From: Sodiomyces alkalinus F11
Lineage: Eukaryota; Ascomycota; Sordariomycetes; Glomerellales; Plectosphaerellaceae
Length of the DNA: 64,000 nt
Reading direction: 5' to 3'
NCBI RefSeq assembly: GCF_003711515.1
Contig: NW_021167086.1
Coordinates: forward strand, 1,015,149-1,079,148
Positions 45,301 to 58,500 of this stretch are shown piece by piece. The notes under the pieces were generated by a model. That model worked only from the letters and a program-made list of their open reading frames with translations. It was not told the DNA's origin and made no database searches. Numbering within the stretch: position 1 is the first letter of the stretch; each line of letters starts with the position of its first letter. Made by a program: the position numbers and the translations under genes.

Positions 45301-47770
45301 CCTAGGCTTTACGGGTTTTTATAGGCGTTTTATTAAGAATTACTTTAAGGTAGCCGCCCCTTTTATAGACTATCTTAAAGGGGGACCCACTAGGGGCCAC
45401 GCCGGGATTATAGTATTATCCCCGCAGGCTTAGTCCGCGTTTAAGGAGATAAAGCTACTATTCCAGAAAGCGCCGGTCTTACGGTATTTTAACCCCGCTC
45501 TGCTAATATATATTAAGCCCGACGCTTCTACTTTTATAATTAGGGCCGTTATTAGTTAGCCCGAGGATAGGCTCTAAAGACCCGTTACATTTATATCTCG
45601 TAAGCTCCGCGACGCCGAGCTTAATTATAGCACACCCGATTCTAAGCTTATAGCTATTATTAAGTCTTTTCGGACGTGGCGGCATTACGTGGCCTATAGT
45701 TAGAGCCCTATAGTAGTCCTAACAGACCACCTAAACCATTAACACCTACTTGATAAGCCGAAGCTTAAGGGGTAGCACGCGCAGTAGCTTAAGGAGCTCG
45801 CCCCATTTAATTTTAAGATTCGGCACCGCCCGGGGATATTAAACCCCGCGGATAGGTTATCCAGGAAGCCCTAATATACGCCCTATAAGCGCGCCCTGGT
45901 TACCGACCGGGCTAAGGCGGTAGAGTCTTTTTCTAAGCGTTTTATAGGCTATATCGGAAACCAGGGTAATTCCCGTAATAGCCCCGGTTATAATTTTCCC
46001 GCTCCTCCCATCTTAGTGGTTAAGACGTAAGCGGATAACCTTTTTTTAGAACCCGCTCCTCCCACCTTAGTAGTTAAGATATAAGCGGATAACCTTTCTC
46101 CCTCTATAGAGTCTGCTTTAAAGCGTTTTATCTTAGGCCTATATAGAACCTAGTATAGTACCCGCGCTATTCCCGCTCCTCCTACCTTACTGGAAAAGAT
46201 AGTTAAGACGTAAGCGGATAATCTTTCTTTAGAGCCCTTATCGAGGCGTTTTATTTTAGGCCTTATCGGGAACTAGCGTGGTTCCCGTACTAACCCCGAG
46301 TCTAACCCTATTATCCCTACTCTTAATTCCCCTACCCTATTAGAAGAGATAGTAGAGACGTAAGCGGAAGACCCTTTTTACGCCCGTTAGCGAGAAGCCC
46401 ATAGCGACGATACCACGTACGGATAGTAGTCTAGGAGTAGTAGTATTCTTTATTTTAAGAATCGTGTTTTTATACTAGACTACTCTAGCCTCCGTTAAAA
46501 GGTCCTATAGTATTTCTATAATAGACCTAGCGTGGGTTACTATAGGGTTACAAGGACTATTAAGAGGATTTCGGCCTTCTACTTTTAGGATTATTTACCC
46601 AGGGATATCCGGTAGTTTATGCCCACCTATACTATCTATTAGCATACTAAGCCGCGGCACTATAAGCTATATAGCGAACTAGCGAGTCTTCTAATACCTT
46701 AGTGCCCCTTTATAAAGATATCTATTAACTTTATTATAGGTCTACCGCCGGCTTATAGCGCGACTATAGATAGGAAGCGGGATACTATTCTTATAGTAGT
46801 ATACCGCCTAATAAAGTACTCGATTTATATCCCCTTAAGTAGTGGCCTAATAGCAGAAGGACTTACTAAGTCGCTATAGTATTACGTTTTCCGCACTTTC
46901 GGCCTACTTAACGGTATTATCTCAGACCAAGGCTCGCTATTTATAAGTCGCTTTTAGGTAACCTTATATCGGTGCCTCGGCACCGCGCGACGCTTATCTA
47001 TAGCGTAGCACCCGTAGACGGATAGATAGATAGAGCGGTAGAACTAAAACCTTAAGTACTATCTTCGCGTTTTCTGCTTATAGGAACAGGATAACTAGGT
47101 TAACCGACTACCGCTCGCAGAATTCACCTATAATATAGCGTAGCACTCTACGATACGTTATACCCTATCCGATACCCTAATAGGCTATAACCCTTAAGGC
47201 CCTAACGAAGTATAGCTCCTAAGGGCAGACGAGGTCCGTGCCGCTAAAGTAAAGCGTCGTGCGGAGTACCTTATAGCCTAGCGCCGATCTATCTCGGACC
47301 TTATTAAAAGGGCGTAGGCCTCCTACGAATAGTATTATAATAATAGTCGTGCCTAGCGTTCTTTTAAGGTCGACGAGTATATCCTGCTATCCACGAAGAA
47401 TATCCGGCAGAAAAGGCCTTCGAAAAAGCTTAGCGATAAGTTTATCGGCCTATATAAGATAACTAAAATCGTCGGCACGTATAGGCTAGCTTACTAACTA
47501 GAACTACCGAAGGGTATAAGGATTTATAACGTCTTTCCGGGTTCTCTGCTAAAACTATAAAGGTCCCGCGATAGGTTATAGCCGGGGCTACCACCTATAG
47601 TCGATATCGAACCGGACTCAGATAAGTACGAGGTCGGAGCTATCCTAGCCTACTGATATTAAGGTAAGCAACGTTAATACCTAATTAAATAGGCAGGGTA
47701 TAGCGACGAGGAGAATACCTAAAAGCTAAAGCGGAACATTCCCGATAAACTTATCGACGCTTACTTTAAG
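42378..47770 (+). pseudogene. Gypsy A gag-pol relic with chromodomain
   Basis: Readable blocks on the + strand: a gag with Pro/Thr-rich centre (about 42500-42660) and a CCHC-like KGHYATI knuckle near 43745; protease around 43960-44060; RT near 44600-45380 (LDLKD, GYYEYLI, RYINQAL, LGFTGFYRRFIKNY); and RNase H to about 45900. Integrase has HPQTDGQTE-like sequence near 47005-47040. A chromodomain-like block follows near 47650-47770 (GKQRQYLIK, AGYSDEENT, allowing Gln at TAG/TAA). Scores of TAG/TAA codons break the frame. Chromodomains steer such elements to heterochromatin. Confidence 0.88.
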
Positions 47771-48453
47771 GCGAGACTATCCGGGGACTATATAGGTTCC
47801 TATAATATCCCTACGGGGACCTAAACGGGTTTACACACTATTCCCACGGAAGACTCTATAGACATGATATAAGGACGTTATCCTATCCTTTCTTTTCCTT
47901 AGGGATGATAAGACTTACTAGGAACCTAATAGGTTTATATATTATTCCTATAGGGAACTTAATAAGGACACGGGGCATGTATCGGCTATATTAACCTAGT
48001 AAAACCCTTTAGTGGGTCGTGGAGATAAAATTCTTAGGCAGGGACCCCCCCTTAATCTAGATAGGGACTATATAGGCGTACTTGATCGGTTACTATTTTC
48101 TTCCTTAGAGTATTTTACTCTCGACCTCTATTCTTCTTTTTTAAGCGTTCTGCTTTTAATCTCTGTTTTTCTTTATTACGTGCTAATAGCCCCTTACGAC
48201 CTTATCTATATATCTATCTATATTAATCGGGACCTGCGAATATACTAACCGGGGTATAATCCCTACTCCTTATACCTTATCCCTCCCCTTTACGAATATC
48301 ACGATTAAAACGATATATCACGCTGGATTATAGTTAGAACCGTTAGGGTTATAATAGGAATACCCTAAAGCTAGTTAAAAAAAAAAGAAAAAACCTAACT
48401 CGAAGGCTAGTAAAAAACCTAAAAAAAAAAAACCTATTCCTCTATATATACTA

Positions 48454-49663
48454 TCACGGCCCCTTTAGGGCGTCCTTAAATCCCACTAATTCATCGTCTA
48501 AAGGGGTAGGCTCCCGCCTAGCCACCTCACCGTTATTATCCTCTATATATACTTAGCTCTACCCCATAGCAGTAACCGTTACCCCCTTTTACCCACCACC
48601 CGCGGATAGTATTAAAGGCCGAAAAGATAAAGGCGTTTTCGCCTTCTACTACTTCTTCTTCTTCTTCCCTAATAAAGGAGTCGAGGGCGTTAAAGCCTTT
48701 TTCCCCTTCTTCACTAACGAGGTCAGCACTATATCGTTATCGTCGGGCACTTTATAAGGATCCAGGGGACCCTAAGGACCTTACGGTATAAAGCCTTAAG
48801 GTTACACGGGGCCACTACTATCACTAAATATATTATCACCTATAAAGCTAACCCCCGCGGGGGCTAAGGCAGACCCTAAGGGCGTAGACAGGTCTTCCTA
48901 GGCCTAAGCCTAGGCTAGGTTAAGGGCAGCTATCTACTTAAAGGCAGTGGCCGTATATTCCTAGGCCGCGAGGTCGCGCTAATATATCGTTAGGCGTTAC
49001 TACTCGATATTAAGCCGCTACTACTTAACGGTAAGACGCTACTACTATAACCCGACGAATTACATAAGGAGCGACTCTATACTACTAAGCCTCTTATAGA
49101 TATCTTCTGCTGTTTTCTAGCGGGCGTCGGTAACTTCCTTAGCTTAACGCCGAGTAGCTATAGCTTCCTCGGTAAACGACCGGTTAACCTCTAGCGTCGC
49201 TTAACCTAGAGCCTCTTTAAGGAACGCGGCACTTTAGGCTATTTTACTTAGAGTAATAGTGGCACTTATTCGTCCGCCGACCGTTATCGGCGTATCGGCA
49301 GGTTACGGCTTTAATAGTATACGTCTTTTCCTTAAAGTTAATCGTTACTAACTTACCTGTATAACGTATACAGGGGGTCCTTAGATCCCTGCCTATACCG
49401 ATATCTATTACCCTTTAGCGTGGAGCGACCGGTAGCGTAGTAGTCGACGATAACGTAGCCGCGGTAGGAGTAAGAGGCTCTAGCGTAGTTAGGGTAATAA
49501 CCTATAATAAGGCAGGTTAAGTAACCGACTACGGGGTAGACTACCTAACGGACTACGAGGATAACGCCGTAGCCGTGGTCTTAAGCCTCTTAGAGGCTCG
49601 CGTTATACTCGTAGGAGTAGCGGCGCGCTTATTATTATCGTTATTATCTCCCTAGGAAGGTAT
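48454..49663 (-). pseudogene. Antisense reading frame in gypsy A (about 400 codons)
   Basis: On the strand opposite to gag-pol, between the chromodomain and the 3' LTR, a frame runs from an ATA at 49663 (probably an ATG before RIP) to TGA at 48454-48456. Internal stops are TAG/TAA. The first part is basic and Ser/Thr-rich (KRAATPTSITRASKRLKTT). A Cys/His cluster follows (TPCIRY, VTCRYADNGRRTNKCHYYS, LKCRVP). After a one-base frame change near 49225, a repeated coiled-coil-like segment (QRLTVK/QRLNIE/QRLTIY, reading stops as Gln) leads to a Lys-rich tail. Total length is 403 codons plus one base. I know no family for it. The layout matches the antisense frame of gypsy B. Confidence 0.6.
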
Positions 49664-50329
49664 AGTAACTACGCTATACCGCGCGGTTAACTAGTATTAT
49701 AGATCAGAGACGTATAAAAGCACTTATAAGATAGTAGTTAATTAATAGAAGACTATAAGATGTTAGTATATAGTATCTTAGATTAGGGGAAAACTCACGA
49801 AGAATAGTATAATCGGAAAATTAAGTATAGGAGAGGAAGAAAAGAATAGGAAGAGAGAATAATAATAGGTTACGAGATATCCCTAAAAAGCAGTTATATA
49901 GGCACCTATTTTTAGTATAAAGAAGGGAGCTACGAATCCACGGAAGGAGTAATAACGGACCCTATATAACACCGGCTCTAGGAGTCTTTATAGATAAATT
50001 AAAGGGATAGCCTAAAAGGATAAAAGAATATACTGGGGGGCTAGTAGAGGAACCGGCCGGGAACCTATCGGGGTCCCGGGTAGGGTATTATCTTTAGTGG
50101 TTTTATCGATAGAATAAGGAGAGGGAGTATATACCCGGGTTAGAGCCACGGCCTAAAAGGCTCTATATAGGAACTAGGCGGGGACCTATCAGGGTCCTAT
50201 CGTGGAGGGCTCTAGTTCGGGGCACTGGGGGACTTAGAGGACGGATTTGGGCACTAGGTTTTAGAGGAGCCGGGAGGCCGGCACGGATCGGGCGCTCCTA
50301 AGGATAAGAGTATCCGGGGAAGGTCGCTA

Positions 50330-50685
50330 TATTAGGTGCCTATAGCAGTAGTCATAATAAGTCCCCAGTGTAAACCCATAGGAGTCCAGGCGTGCCTAGT
50401 CTAAGACCCCTCAAGGCATAAACAAAGCAGTTATCACACTAGCAGATAGAATAGTCCCTCGTAGTAAATACGGTAGCCCTTAAAGAAGTAAATAAAGTAG
50501 TCCTCGAGGAGTAGCGGAGTATAGTCTTAAGGAGCGGAGGAGCCTCCCCTTAGAAGAGGGAGGCCAGCGATTAATCTAACTCTTCAGCTATACCCACGTT
50601 CTAACCCTATTATAATCCTATCGTGATTATACCTGGTTCCTTACTTAACCCTACCTTTTCACTCTTTACGACTACCCATTTAACA
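50330..50685 (+). repeat. 3' LTR of gypsy element A (356 bp)
   Basis: It has the same length as the 5' LTR; here the end is still CA while the start TG has become TA. It is followed by the ATTAA duplication. Confidence 0.94.
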
Positions 50686-50690
50686 ATTAA

Positions 50691-53600
50691 CTCGACGCGT
50701 TTTTTAGGACTATCGGTACTATAGCTCTAGAGTAGTTAAAGACGCGTTTTATAGAGATTTTAAGGGAAGATAAAGAAAACTAACCTATTATCGAAGAGGT
50801 TATAAACGAATATACGGTTTAGTTACGCTATAGATATCCTTATAGGCTTAATAAGAAGCCTATAGCGTTATCGTTTTATACGACGATATTCCTAGGAAAG
50901 GATAAAGATAGTAGATAGTAGCCTATGAATTAGGAAGGTTAGTAGTAATAGAGAAAAGAGGATTCTTCGGTAAGGGAATATATCTACAATTACGTTAAGA
51001 TAGGAAGAGCTAAACGCTACTATTACCCGTAGAGTACCTGCCCGAATATTCATCCGACGCGCCGCTAAAAAGGCTTTACGCCAATAAAGAAGGTAGTGGA
51101 ACGCTATAATCGTATTATTAAGAGCTAGAGTGCTTCTAAGTCAAAGAAGTTTAGGGAGTATATTAAAAAGGATATTAATAAGGCGAAAAATATGGTAAAA
51201 GGGACTAAAGCTAAGTCACTAGAGAAAGATTAGTCTAAGGAAGTATCTAATTTCGTTAATAATAGGGAAGAGGATTCTAACGATAGCTCTTACGATATAT
51301 ATTTTACCTCTAATTTTATAGGAGAAGTAGTAGCTTTATCGTCGGTTTTCTCGCTTCTATACACTAAATAGGTAGTTAATAATAACCTCTTTAATTAATT
51401 ATTAATCGATTCGGGGTCCCTAAGGTATATAACTAATTAACGCCACCTACTCGAGGACTTCTAGCCTACCACCACTATCGTCAGATTCTAGATAGGTGGC
51501 GGCACCTCTAATCCAGTAAAGGGGTATAGCACCCTACGTCTTTAGGTTAAAGATATAAAAGGATATCCTTATACCCTTATACTAAAGAGCGTGGCGTTTA
51601 TAGATAGATACCCTATAATGCTACTAGTAACGCGTAGGTTATAGAAGGATCAGAACGCTGTTTTTATAACTGACAGAGATATCTTAGTAATAGACCGATA
51701 TACCTGCCTGCCGTTAATTAACGTTAACGGCTAATATACCCTTAAACCGACCGATAGCACGCTATAGCGCTTATAGCAGTAATAGCAGAGCTATTTTAAT
51801 AGCTTAAGGGAACTAAAGCCTATAAGCGTGGCCGACGCCCGTTTATAGTATAAGAGGCTAGGGCACGCTAACTCTTAAGTATTAGCATAGCTGTTAAAAG
51901 GGTGCGTGGGAGACATCGTGGCTTTAAAAGGAAGAGCGGCACCTTTAGTGGTAGACTACGAGGCTTACGCTATTAGTAAGGCAAAAAGAATTATATCGCG
52001 ACGTCCACCCACCTATAGGCTAATAAGGCCTTTTTAGAGGATTAACGTGGATCTGTTTTCTATAGATCCTACCGCTAACGGCGATGATACTATTACCCTA
52101 TTCTATAATCCCTGCACGTATAAAAACGTGACTAGAACGATACCAGGGTATAAATATATACTATCCTCGATAACTAACTTCGAACTCTTCTTATAGAGGC
52201 AGTATAGGCTACTTATTAGTATAATTAGACTTAACGGAGAGAGAGCACTATAGAAGAAGCTGGATACCTGGTTTTTAGATCGTGGTATCCTGCTAGAAAG
52301 ATCGGCTCCTTACACAGCCGTATAGAACGCTAACGCCGAACAGTATAGGGGTATTATCTTCGCTATCGCGAGGGTATTAGTTGATGCCTTAGGCTTTTAA
52401 TAGGATCTATAGCCAGAGATTATTATAGTAGCCACTTACCTGTATAACAGGATTTCACGCAGGGATCTAGGCTAGTAAACCCCCGAGGGAGCACTAAACG
52501 CGTGGCTATAAAAAGAGGGTATTATTAGCTTTATAGCCGGAACTAATCTCTTAATTACACACCAGAAGAGGTATAGTTATAAGGCGTATGCGTTAACTAC
52601 TAACTATCTACGAGGGAGGTATAAGAATAAAAAGCTCGCACTAAGGGTATATATCGGTTATTTAATCGGTTATAAAGGCACTAATATTTTTCGGATTTAG
52701 GTGCTAAAATTAGGGAGGATCCTGCATATAAGGGACGTTGTGTTCGACGAGTTAGTCCTTTATAAAAACAGGGGAGAGGAGCTTAACGTGCCTTTAGAAC
52801 TATATAAAGAGCTTAATCTGCTATTAGATTAAGGGATTCACGATCCTTTTAGCATTATAACGGATATCGTCGATTTCGGTATACCTATAGTAACGTAGCA
52901 GAACTCCACAATAGAGGCTTTGCAAGAGGGAAGGAGGCGTTAATAGTAGCCTTAATCGTTAAGATCTAGGGGGGTGGCCGGCGGTAGTGGTGAAGGATTA
53001 AAAACCACCACTAACGTAAAAACCACTGAAAACGCCTCTAAAAACTAATAGGTTACTAACTAAGAGATATTACGTGGAATGGCTACCACGGTAGGAACGG
53101 TGCCTGCCGTTATACCTACCGTTATTTCTACCGTTAGTTCTTCCCTTTTAACTACTATTTTACCCTCCTCTTTAATAACGGCACCAAAAGCACTAATTTT
53201 ACCCTCTTTAATAACCTCTTCTTCTTCGAGGCCTACTTATACGCCCTTTTCGCCACCTCCTAACGATTCTTAGACGTCTATAGCTACGGCGGTTAAACGC
53301 AGCGATTAAGAGGAATCTGATAATACTAGTGGTTCCTCCTCTAGTTCTTCCTCTACCTTAGAGGAGGCTATAGGCGAGGCTACCGACGATACTATCGGAA
53401 TAGGATTATTATCACCTAACCAATCTGTTATTAAAAAGGCCACTACCACTACCGTTACTCCTTAATCCAATCTATAAGAAGCAACCCTATCTTTAGTAGC
53501 TAAGTCTAATCCCACTACTACTACTACTATTACGGCCTAATAACTAACCTCTTATTCGCCTGCTTTAGCCTTAACACCTACCCTAGCAGGAAGGCCTACT

Positions 53601-55183
53601 CGTAATTGCCGAACTCCCTCTAGGTATAATGGTTACGTCTCCTATTACACTTTTAAGAAGCCGAAAAAGTCGCTATTACGCCGCGAGATACCTAAGGAAC
53701 CGTTAAATTAGTCTTAAATACTAAAAAGCCCCTATAAGCTATAATAGCTTAGGGTAGCCGTATAAGAGATAGATATACTTAGGTTAATAAGCACCTTTAA
53801 AGTAGCAGAGCAGCCCTAGGGTAGGTAATATGCCTTAGACCTTAAATAGGTCTTTAAGTATAAGGTTAACCCGTCGGGGTATATTAGTAAGTTTAAGGCG
53901 AGGCTTTACGTGCGAGGCGATTAATAGCCTAAAAACCACCTTAACGCCTACGCCTCTACTCTCGTAGGAAGGACCTTTAGGTCGTTAATAGCTATTATTA
54001 CCTATTTTAACCTGGAGACACGTTAGATTAATACCGTTAATACCTTTACTAATGCTACCCTTAACGAGGAGATTTACGTTAAGGATCCACCCGGTTAGCC
54101 GCTGCTTTAAGTAGTAAAAGGCACGAAGAGCGATAAGGACCTTAAGGCTATTTTAAAGCTATTATAGCCACACTCGCGCGGTATATAACGCCTACGTAGG
54201 GCGTTATATAGCCTATATCGCTCCCTTAAGCTATAGCACGAATAGATCTCTTCCGTTTTAGGTAAGTATAACCTAAAGTAACTAACTAAAGACGATTACG
54301 TCTTTAAAAGTAAGGAACTAATCGTCTTCTTCTACGTGGACGATATTATTCTAATCTATAGGAAGGAATATTAATCTATTACTAATTCTCTTATATAACG
54401 GATATAGCAGTACTTTTAAGTAAAGGACCTAGGTTTACTTAAATGGTTCCTAGGGATTAGAGTAGTTCAAGATCACTAATAACGTCGGCTATAGCTTTCC
54501 CTCGAGAACTATATCACCGAAAAAATTAAGACTTTAGGGATAGATTTCCCCGTTAGTGGGCGTAGGGTTAAAAGCCCTCTTCCTTTTCCTAATATTTTAT
54601 AACCTATAACCGAATAAGCCTTTATAGATTTAATCTATCTATATCTACGGAAGGTCGGTTCTATTAATTACGCGGCCTATTAGACCCGGTCTAATATATC
54701 CAAAGCTGCTTCGAGGCTTACCGAGTTTAATACTAACCCGTTAAAATAGTATCACGATACCGTAGACAGGTATTTAAAGTACCTAGCCTTAACTAAGTCC
54801 TTATACCTTTACTTTAGACCACGCGATAACTACCTATAGCACGCACTTTACTATACTTCTAACGCAGCCTTTAGGGATAACCGTAAGACTCGGTATAGCT
54901 CCTAAGGCTATACTATACTATTATTCGGGGGTCCTATAGATTAAAAGGTAAATAAGTAAATAAGCGTTATAACCTCTAGTACTAAAGCCGAGCTTATAGC
55001 CCTTTCTGCTACTACTAGGCAGTATATCACGATTAGGCGTTTAATTAAGGACCTAACCTTAACCTTTAAAAATAAGCCTCTAACGATATACTACGATAAC
55101 GACTAAACGAGGATCCTTTTAGAGGCTCCACGCCCTTAGGTTATATCTAGATTAAAGTATTTAGATATCCACGCCTTTTAGAT
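50691..55183 (+). pseudogene. Copia gag-pol relic, main part
   Basis: In order one can read: the rest of gag; a protease motif IDSGS near 51405-51420; a GAG-pre-integrase block with LGHA near 51855; integrase with NVDLFSID near 52043; and RT with the copia-type FYVDDIILI near 54330-54360 and WFLGIRV after it. RNase H follows (STKAELIALSA near 54975, then LLEAPRP and KYLDIHAF). Stops are TAG/TAA throughout, as expected for RIP of CAG/CAA. The frame is cut at 55188 by the second gypsy insertion. Confidence 0.85.
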
Positions 55184-55188
55184 CCGAT

Positions 55189-55392
55189 TGTTACGGGCTA
55201 TAGCCCGCGGAATAGTCCCCGGCAGTGGCCGAGACTAAGAAGCACGGACCTCCTAGTAAGGCCCGTGCGATTCCACACGTACTTAGCCGCCTATACACCG
55301 CGCAGACTTTTCCTTTCCTCCTTTCCTTCCTTAATTCGAATAATCTATATTTTCGGCCTTAATACGTGAATAACTTTTAATAAGCCGTTATA
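55189..55392 (+). repeat. 5' LTR of gypsy element B (204 bp)
   Basis: It starts TGTTACGGGC; its CA end has become TA. It aligns with 62057-62260 with about 16 differences, mostly transitions. Confidence 0.94.
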
Positions 55393-55599
55393 TATTCGAA
55401 CTCGTAAGATTATAAGCTTTAACGCTTATATAGAAGGAGGTCCCGGCTACTTCGCCCCGAGCCCACTAAGGGGCTAAGGGCAAGTTATAGGGACCTCGTA
55501 TAATAAGATTAACGAACGCGTGTTATAACGCATATAGGAAGCGGTAAGGATATATATCGCCCTTATTTATAATATAATCGTTAGCCTGTAAGTAGCCTT

Positions 55600-58500
55600 C
55601 GAAAGGTCTTAACTTAACCCGCACCTCGCGCCCACCACGTACCCGACACCTACCCTAGTCGTTACGCCCTCGCCCTTACCTAGGCTATTAGAGGCAGAGA
55701 CTGCTATACCTGTTCCGCCACCGCCGCCGGCACCCACGCTCTTATACCGGGTATAGCAGGTCGCCGTTCCCGTAAAATTTAGTGGAAAACGCACGGAATA
55801 CACCGCTTAGTCCTAGGCTATACGACTAAAACTTAAACTCGATAGGCCGTTATTCCGTAGTAATAAGGAGGCGTGGTACTTAATTAACGCGTGCTTAGAT
55901 ACCTAGCCTTAGTAGGTGGTTAGCACCTTCTTCGGTAATGAGGTATAAACGGTGAATTTAACCCGGAGGAATTTATAGCCTACCTTAACCGCACGTATAA
56001 GGACCGTAACGAATAAGGCCGCGCTATTAACGCCCTTAAAGCGATAAAGCAAAAACCCGATTAGCCGTTCGCGCGCTTCCTACCGACCTTTAAAAGGAAC
56101 CTGGCGTAAGCAGGAGGCTCTAACTAGGTAGACTATATTAAGATATCGTTCCTCGACGGCGCCCTAAACGATAGGCTACGTAATAGCTTAGTGGTAGCCG
56201 ATCTCCCCGATACCTACTCCGAGTAGGTCGATAAAGTATAAATAATCGCGTGGAGATAGGAGGATATTAATAAGTCGTACCGACTAATTCCCGTCGCCCG
56301 TAAACTAGCTAAGGACGCTAACGGCGATATCGTTATAGGTAGAGTTAATAAGGTCGGCGAGTCTAAGGGGACCTAATAAAAACCTAACCGCTACGCGAAT
56401 ATCACGTATTAAAACTATTAGAAGAAGGGCCACGTCTAACGGCACTATAAATGTAAGAAGGATACGGTAGCCCAAACGTCCCCTTAAGAGGAGGAATCCG
56501 AAGACGTTCTCGAAGATACCGAAGACTCGGAAAAAGAGTAGCTTTAGTACGAAATCGGGCACCGGAGCCGATAGCGTAAGAGTAATGCGAGTAGGAGGAG
56601 TTTAAACCGTTACTACGGAGCGAGTTAGTATTAATCTAAGTAAGAGTTAATAGTAGTGAGTTAATAAACGCTCTTATAGATATAGGTTATAACTACTATA
56701 CCGCTATAAATAAGAAGTTTACTCGAAAAATACGCTTACCGTTAGTCGATAAGAAGAAACGACTACTAAAAGGCTTCTCGGATAAGACTAAACTAGCTAG
56801 TAGTGCTAGTATCATAGTCTTTACGCTAGATATATAAGGGTATACCGAGCGCGTTTTCGTGTATATAATGCTAGGTCTAGATTAGGATCTTTTCCTTAGA
56901 CTCCTATAGATAGAATATAACGATATAGTCCTCCACGCTAAGGAATAAAGGCTCTACCACGGAGTGGCCGATATCGATATCCGACTCTAGGGCGAAGAGG
57001 AGCCGAAGGCTATATAAGAGATTCGCACTATAGTACTAATAATAGGGTCCGTGTTTATAGGGCTATATAGACGACTACGGTACCGGAGAGGGAAAAGATA
57101 GGAAGAGAGCTTACGAGTTATATCGTTAAAAGATATCGAAAAGGCCCTAAGCACGAAGGAATTAGTAGACCCGCGAGAATATATCCCCGAGGGCGTTATA
57201 TAAGAGTTCGGCGACTTATTTACGCCCTTATACTCTATACGCCTACCCCTATACCGACCTAGCACCAACTATAAGGTCTACTTATAGAAGGATAATAATA
57301 GTAACGAATAAGCCTTATTATAGGGCCCGCTCTATAATATATCACGTAAAGAGCTCCTTATATTACGGAAGACGATAACGGACCTAATAGATAAGGGATT
57401 TATTCGTGCGAGTAGCTTAGCGGCCGCCGCGCCTATACTATTTATAAGGAAGCTAGGAGGCGGCCTCTGATTTTACTACGATTACCGCGCCCTAAATACG
57501 ATTACTTAGTAAGATCGTTACCTACTCCCCCTAATTATAAAGACCCTATATAACCTAGCTAAGGCGAAGTGGTTTACTAAATTAGACGTTATCGCCACCT
57601 TTTATAAGATATGGATAGCTCCTAGGCACGAGTATAAGACTATATTCCGTACTCGATTTAGATTATTTAAGTGGCTAGTATACCCTTTTAGGTTAACCGG
57701 CGCGCCTATAATATTTTAGCGATATATGAACTTATCGCTACGGGAGTTCCTTAACGATTTTATCTCCGTGTATATAGACGACGTCCTAATCTACTTAGAC
57801 GGATCTCGTAAGGACTATAAGGAGAAGGTACGGTGAGTGCTTAATACCCTTATAAACGCTAGACTAAACCTCGACCCGAAGAAGTACGAGTTTAGCGTTA
57901 AGACGGTTAAATACCTAGGGTTTATCGTCACGGCAGAAAAAGGGGTATTTTACGACCCCGAGAAACTTAAGGCTATCGTAGAATAGGAAACGCTAGTCTC
58001 CGCGACTAGCGTACGAAGTTTCCTAGGGTTCGCTAACTTCTATAGGATATTTATCCGCGACTTTATCGCTATTATAGCGCTACTCACGGCCCTAACGAAG
58101 AAGAATGCCCCGTTCTACTAGGGCCCCCTATAAGAGGCAGCCTTTAAGGAGCTAAAGCAGAGGTTTTAGACAAAGTCTTACCTATAATAATAGTAACCTA
58201 GAAGGAAGACCTGGCTAGAAACGGATTATTTAGGGTTCGCGCTAGGTAGTGTATTCCTGCAGGAAGATAAATAAGGATATAGGTGTGTTATTATATACTA
58301 CTTACGCCGTCTTAACTCTGCCGAGTATAATTACCCGATTTACGATAAGGAGATACTAGCAAGTATAGACTGCCTATAGGCTTAGAAAGCTAAGCTTATA
58401 AGTAGCAGCCGGTTTTAGATTTACTCCGATTATAAAATACTCGAATACTTTATAACTAAGAGGGCCCTAACCGAGTGCTAGAGTCGTTAAGCAGCTAAGC

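Larger units (their letters stand above)
41961..50685 (+). mobile_element. Ty3/gypsy chromovirus-like element A, RIP-inactivated, nested
   Basis: This 8725-bp element has 356-bp LTRs at 41961-42316 and 50330-50685 and an exact ATTAA target duplication (41956-41960, 50686-50690). It carries gag with a zinc knuckle, protease, RT, RNase H, integrase and a chromodomain, then about 2.5 kb with an antisense reading frame. It is inserted in the gag of the copia element. Confidence 0.93.

Noticed and set aside
48012..48248. 78-codon + ORF in gypsy A
   Set aside because: It lies in the 3' non-pol region with low-complexity content; the antisense frame nearby is much better supported.
53079..53273. 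64-codon + ORF rich in Thr/Pro/Ser
   Set aside because: It is a stop-free patch of the copia polyprotein linker, not a separate gene.
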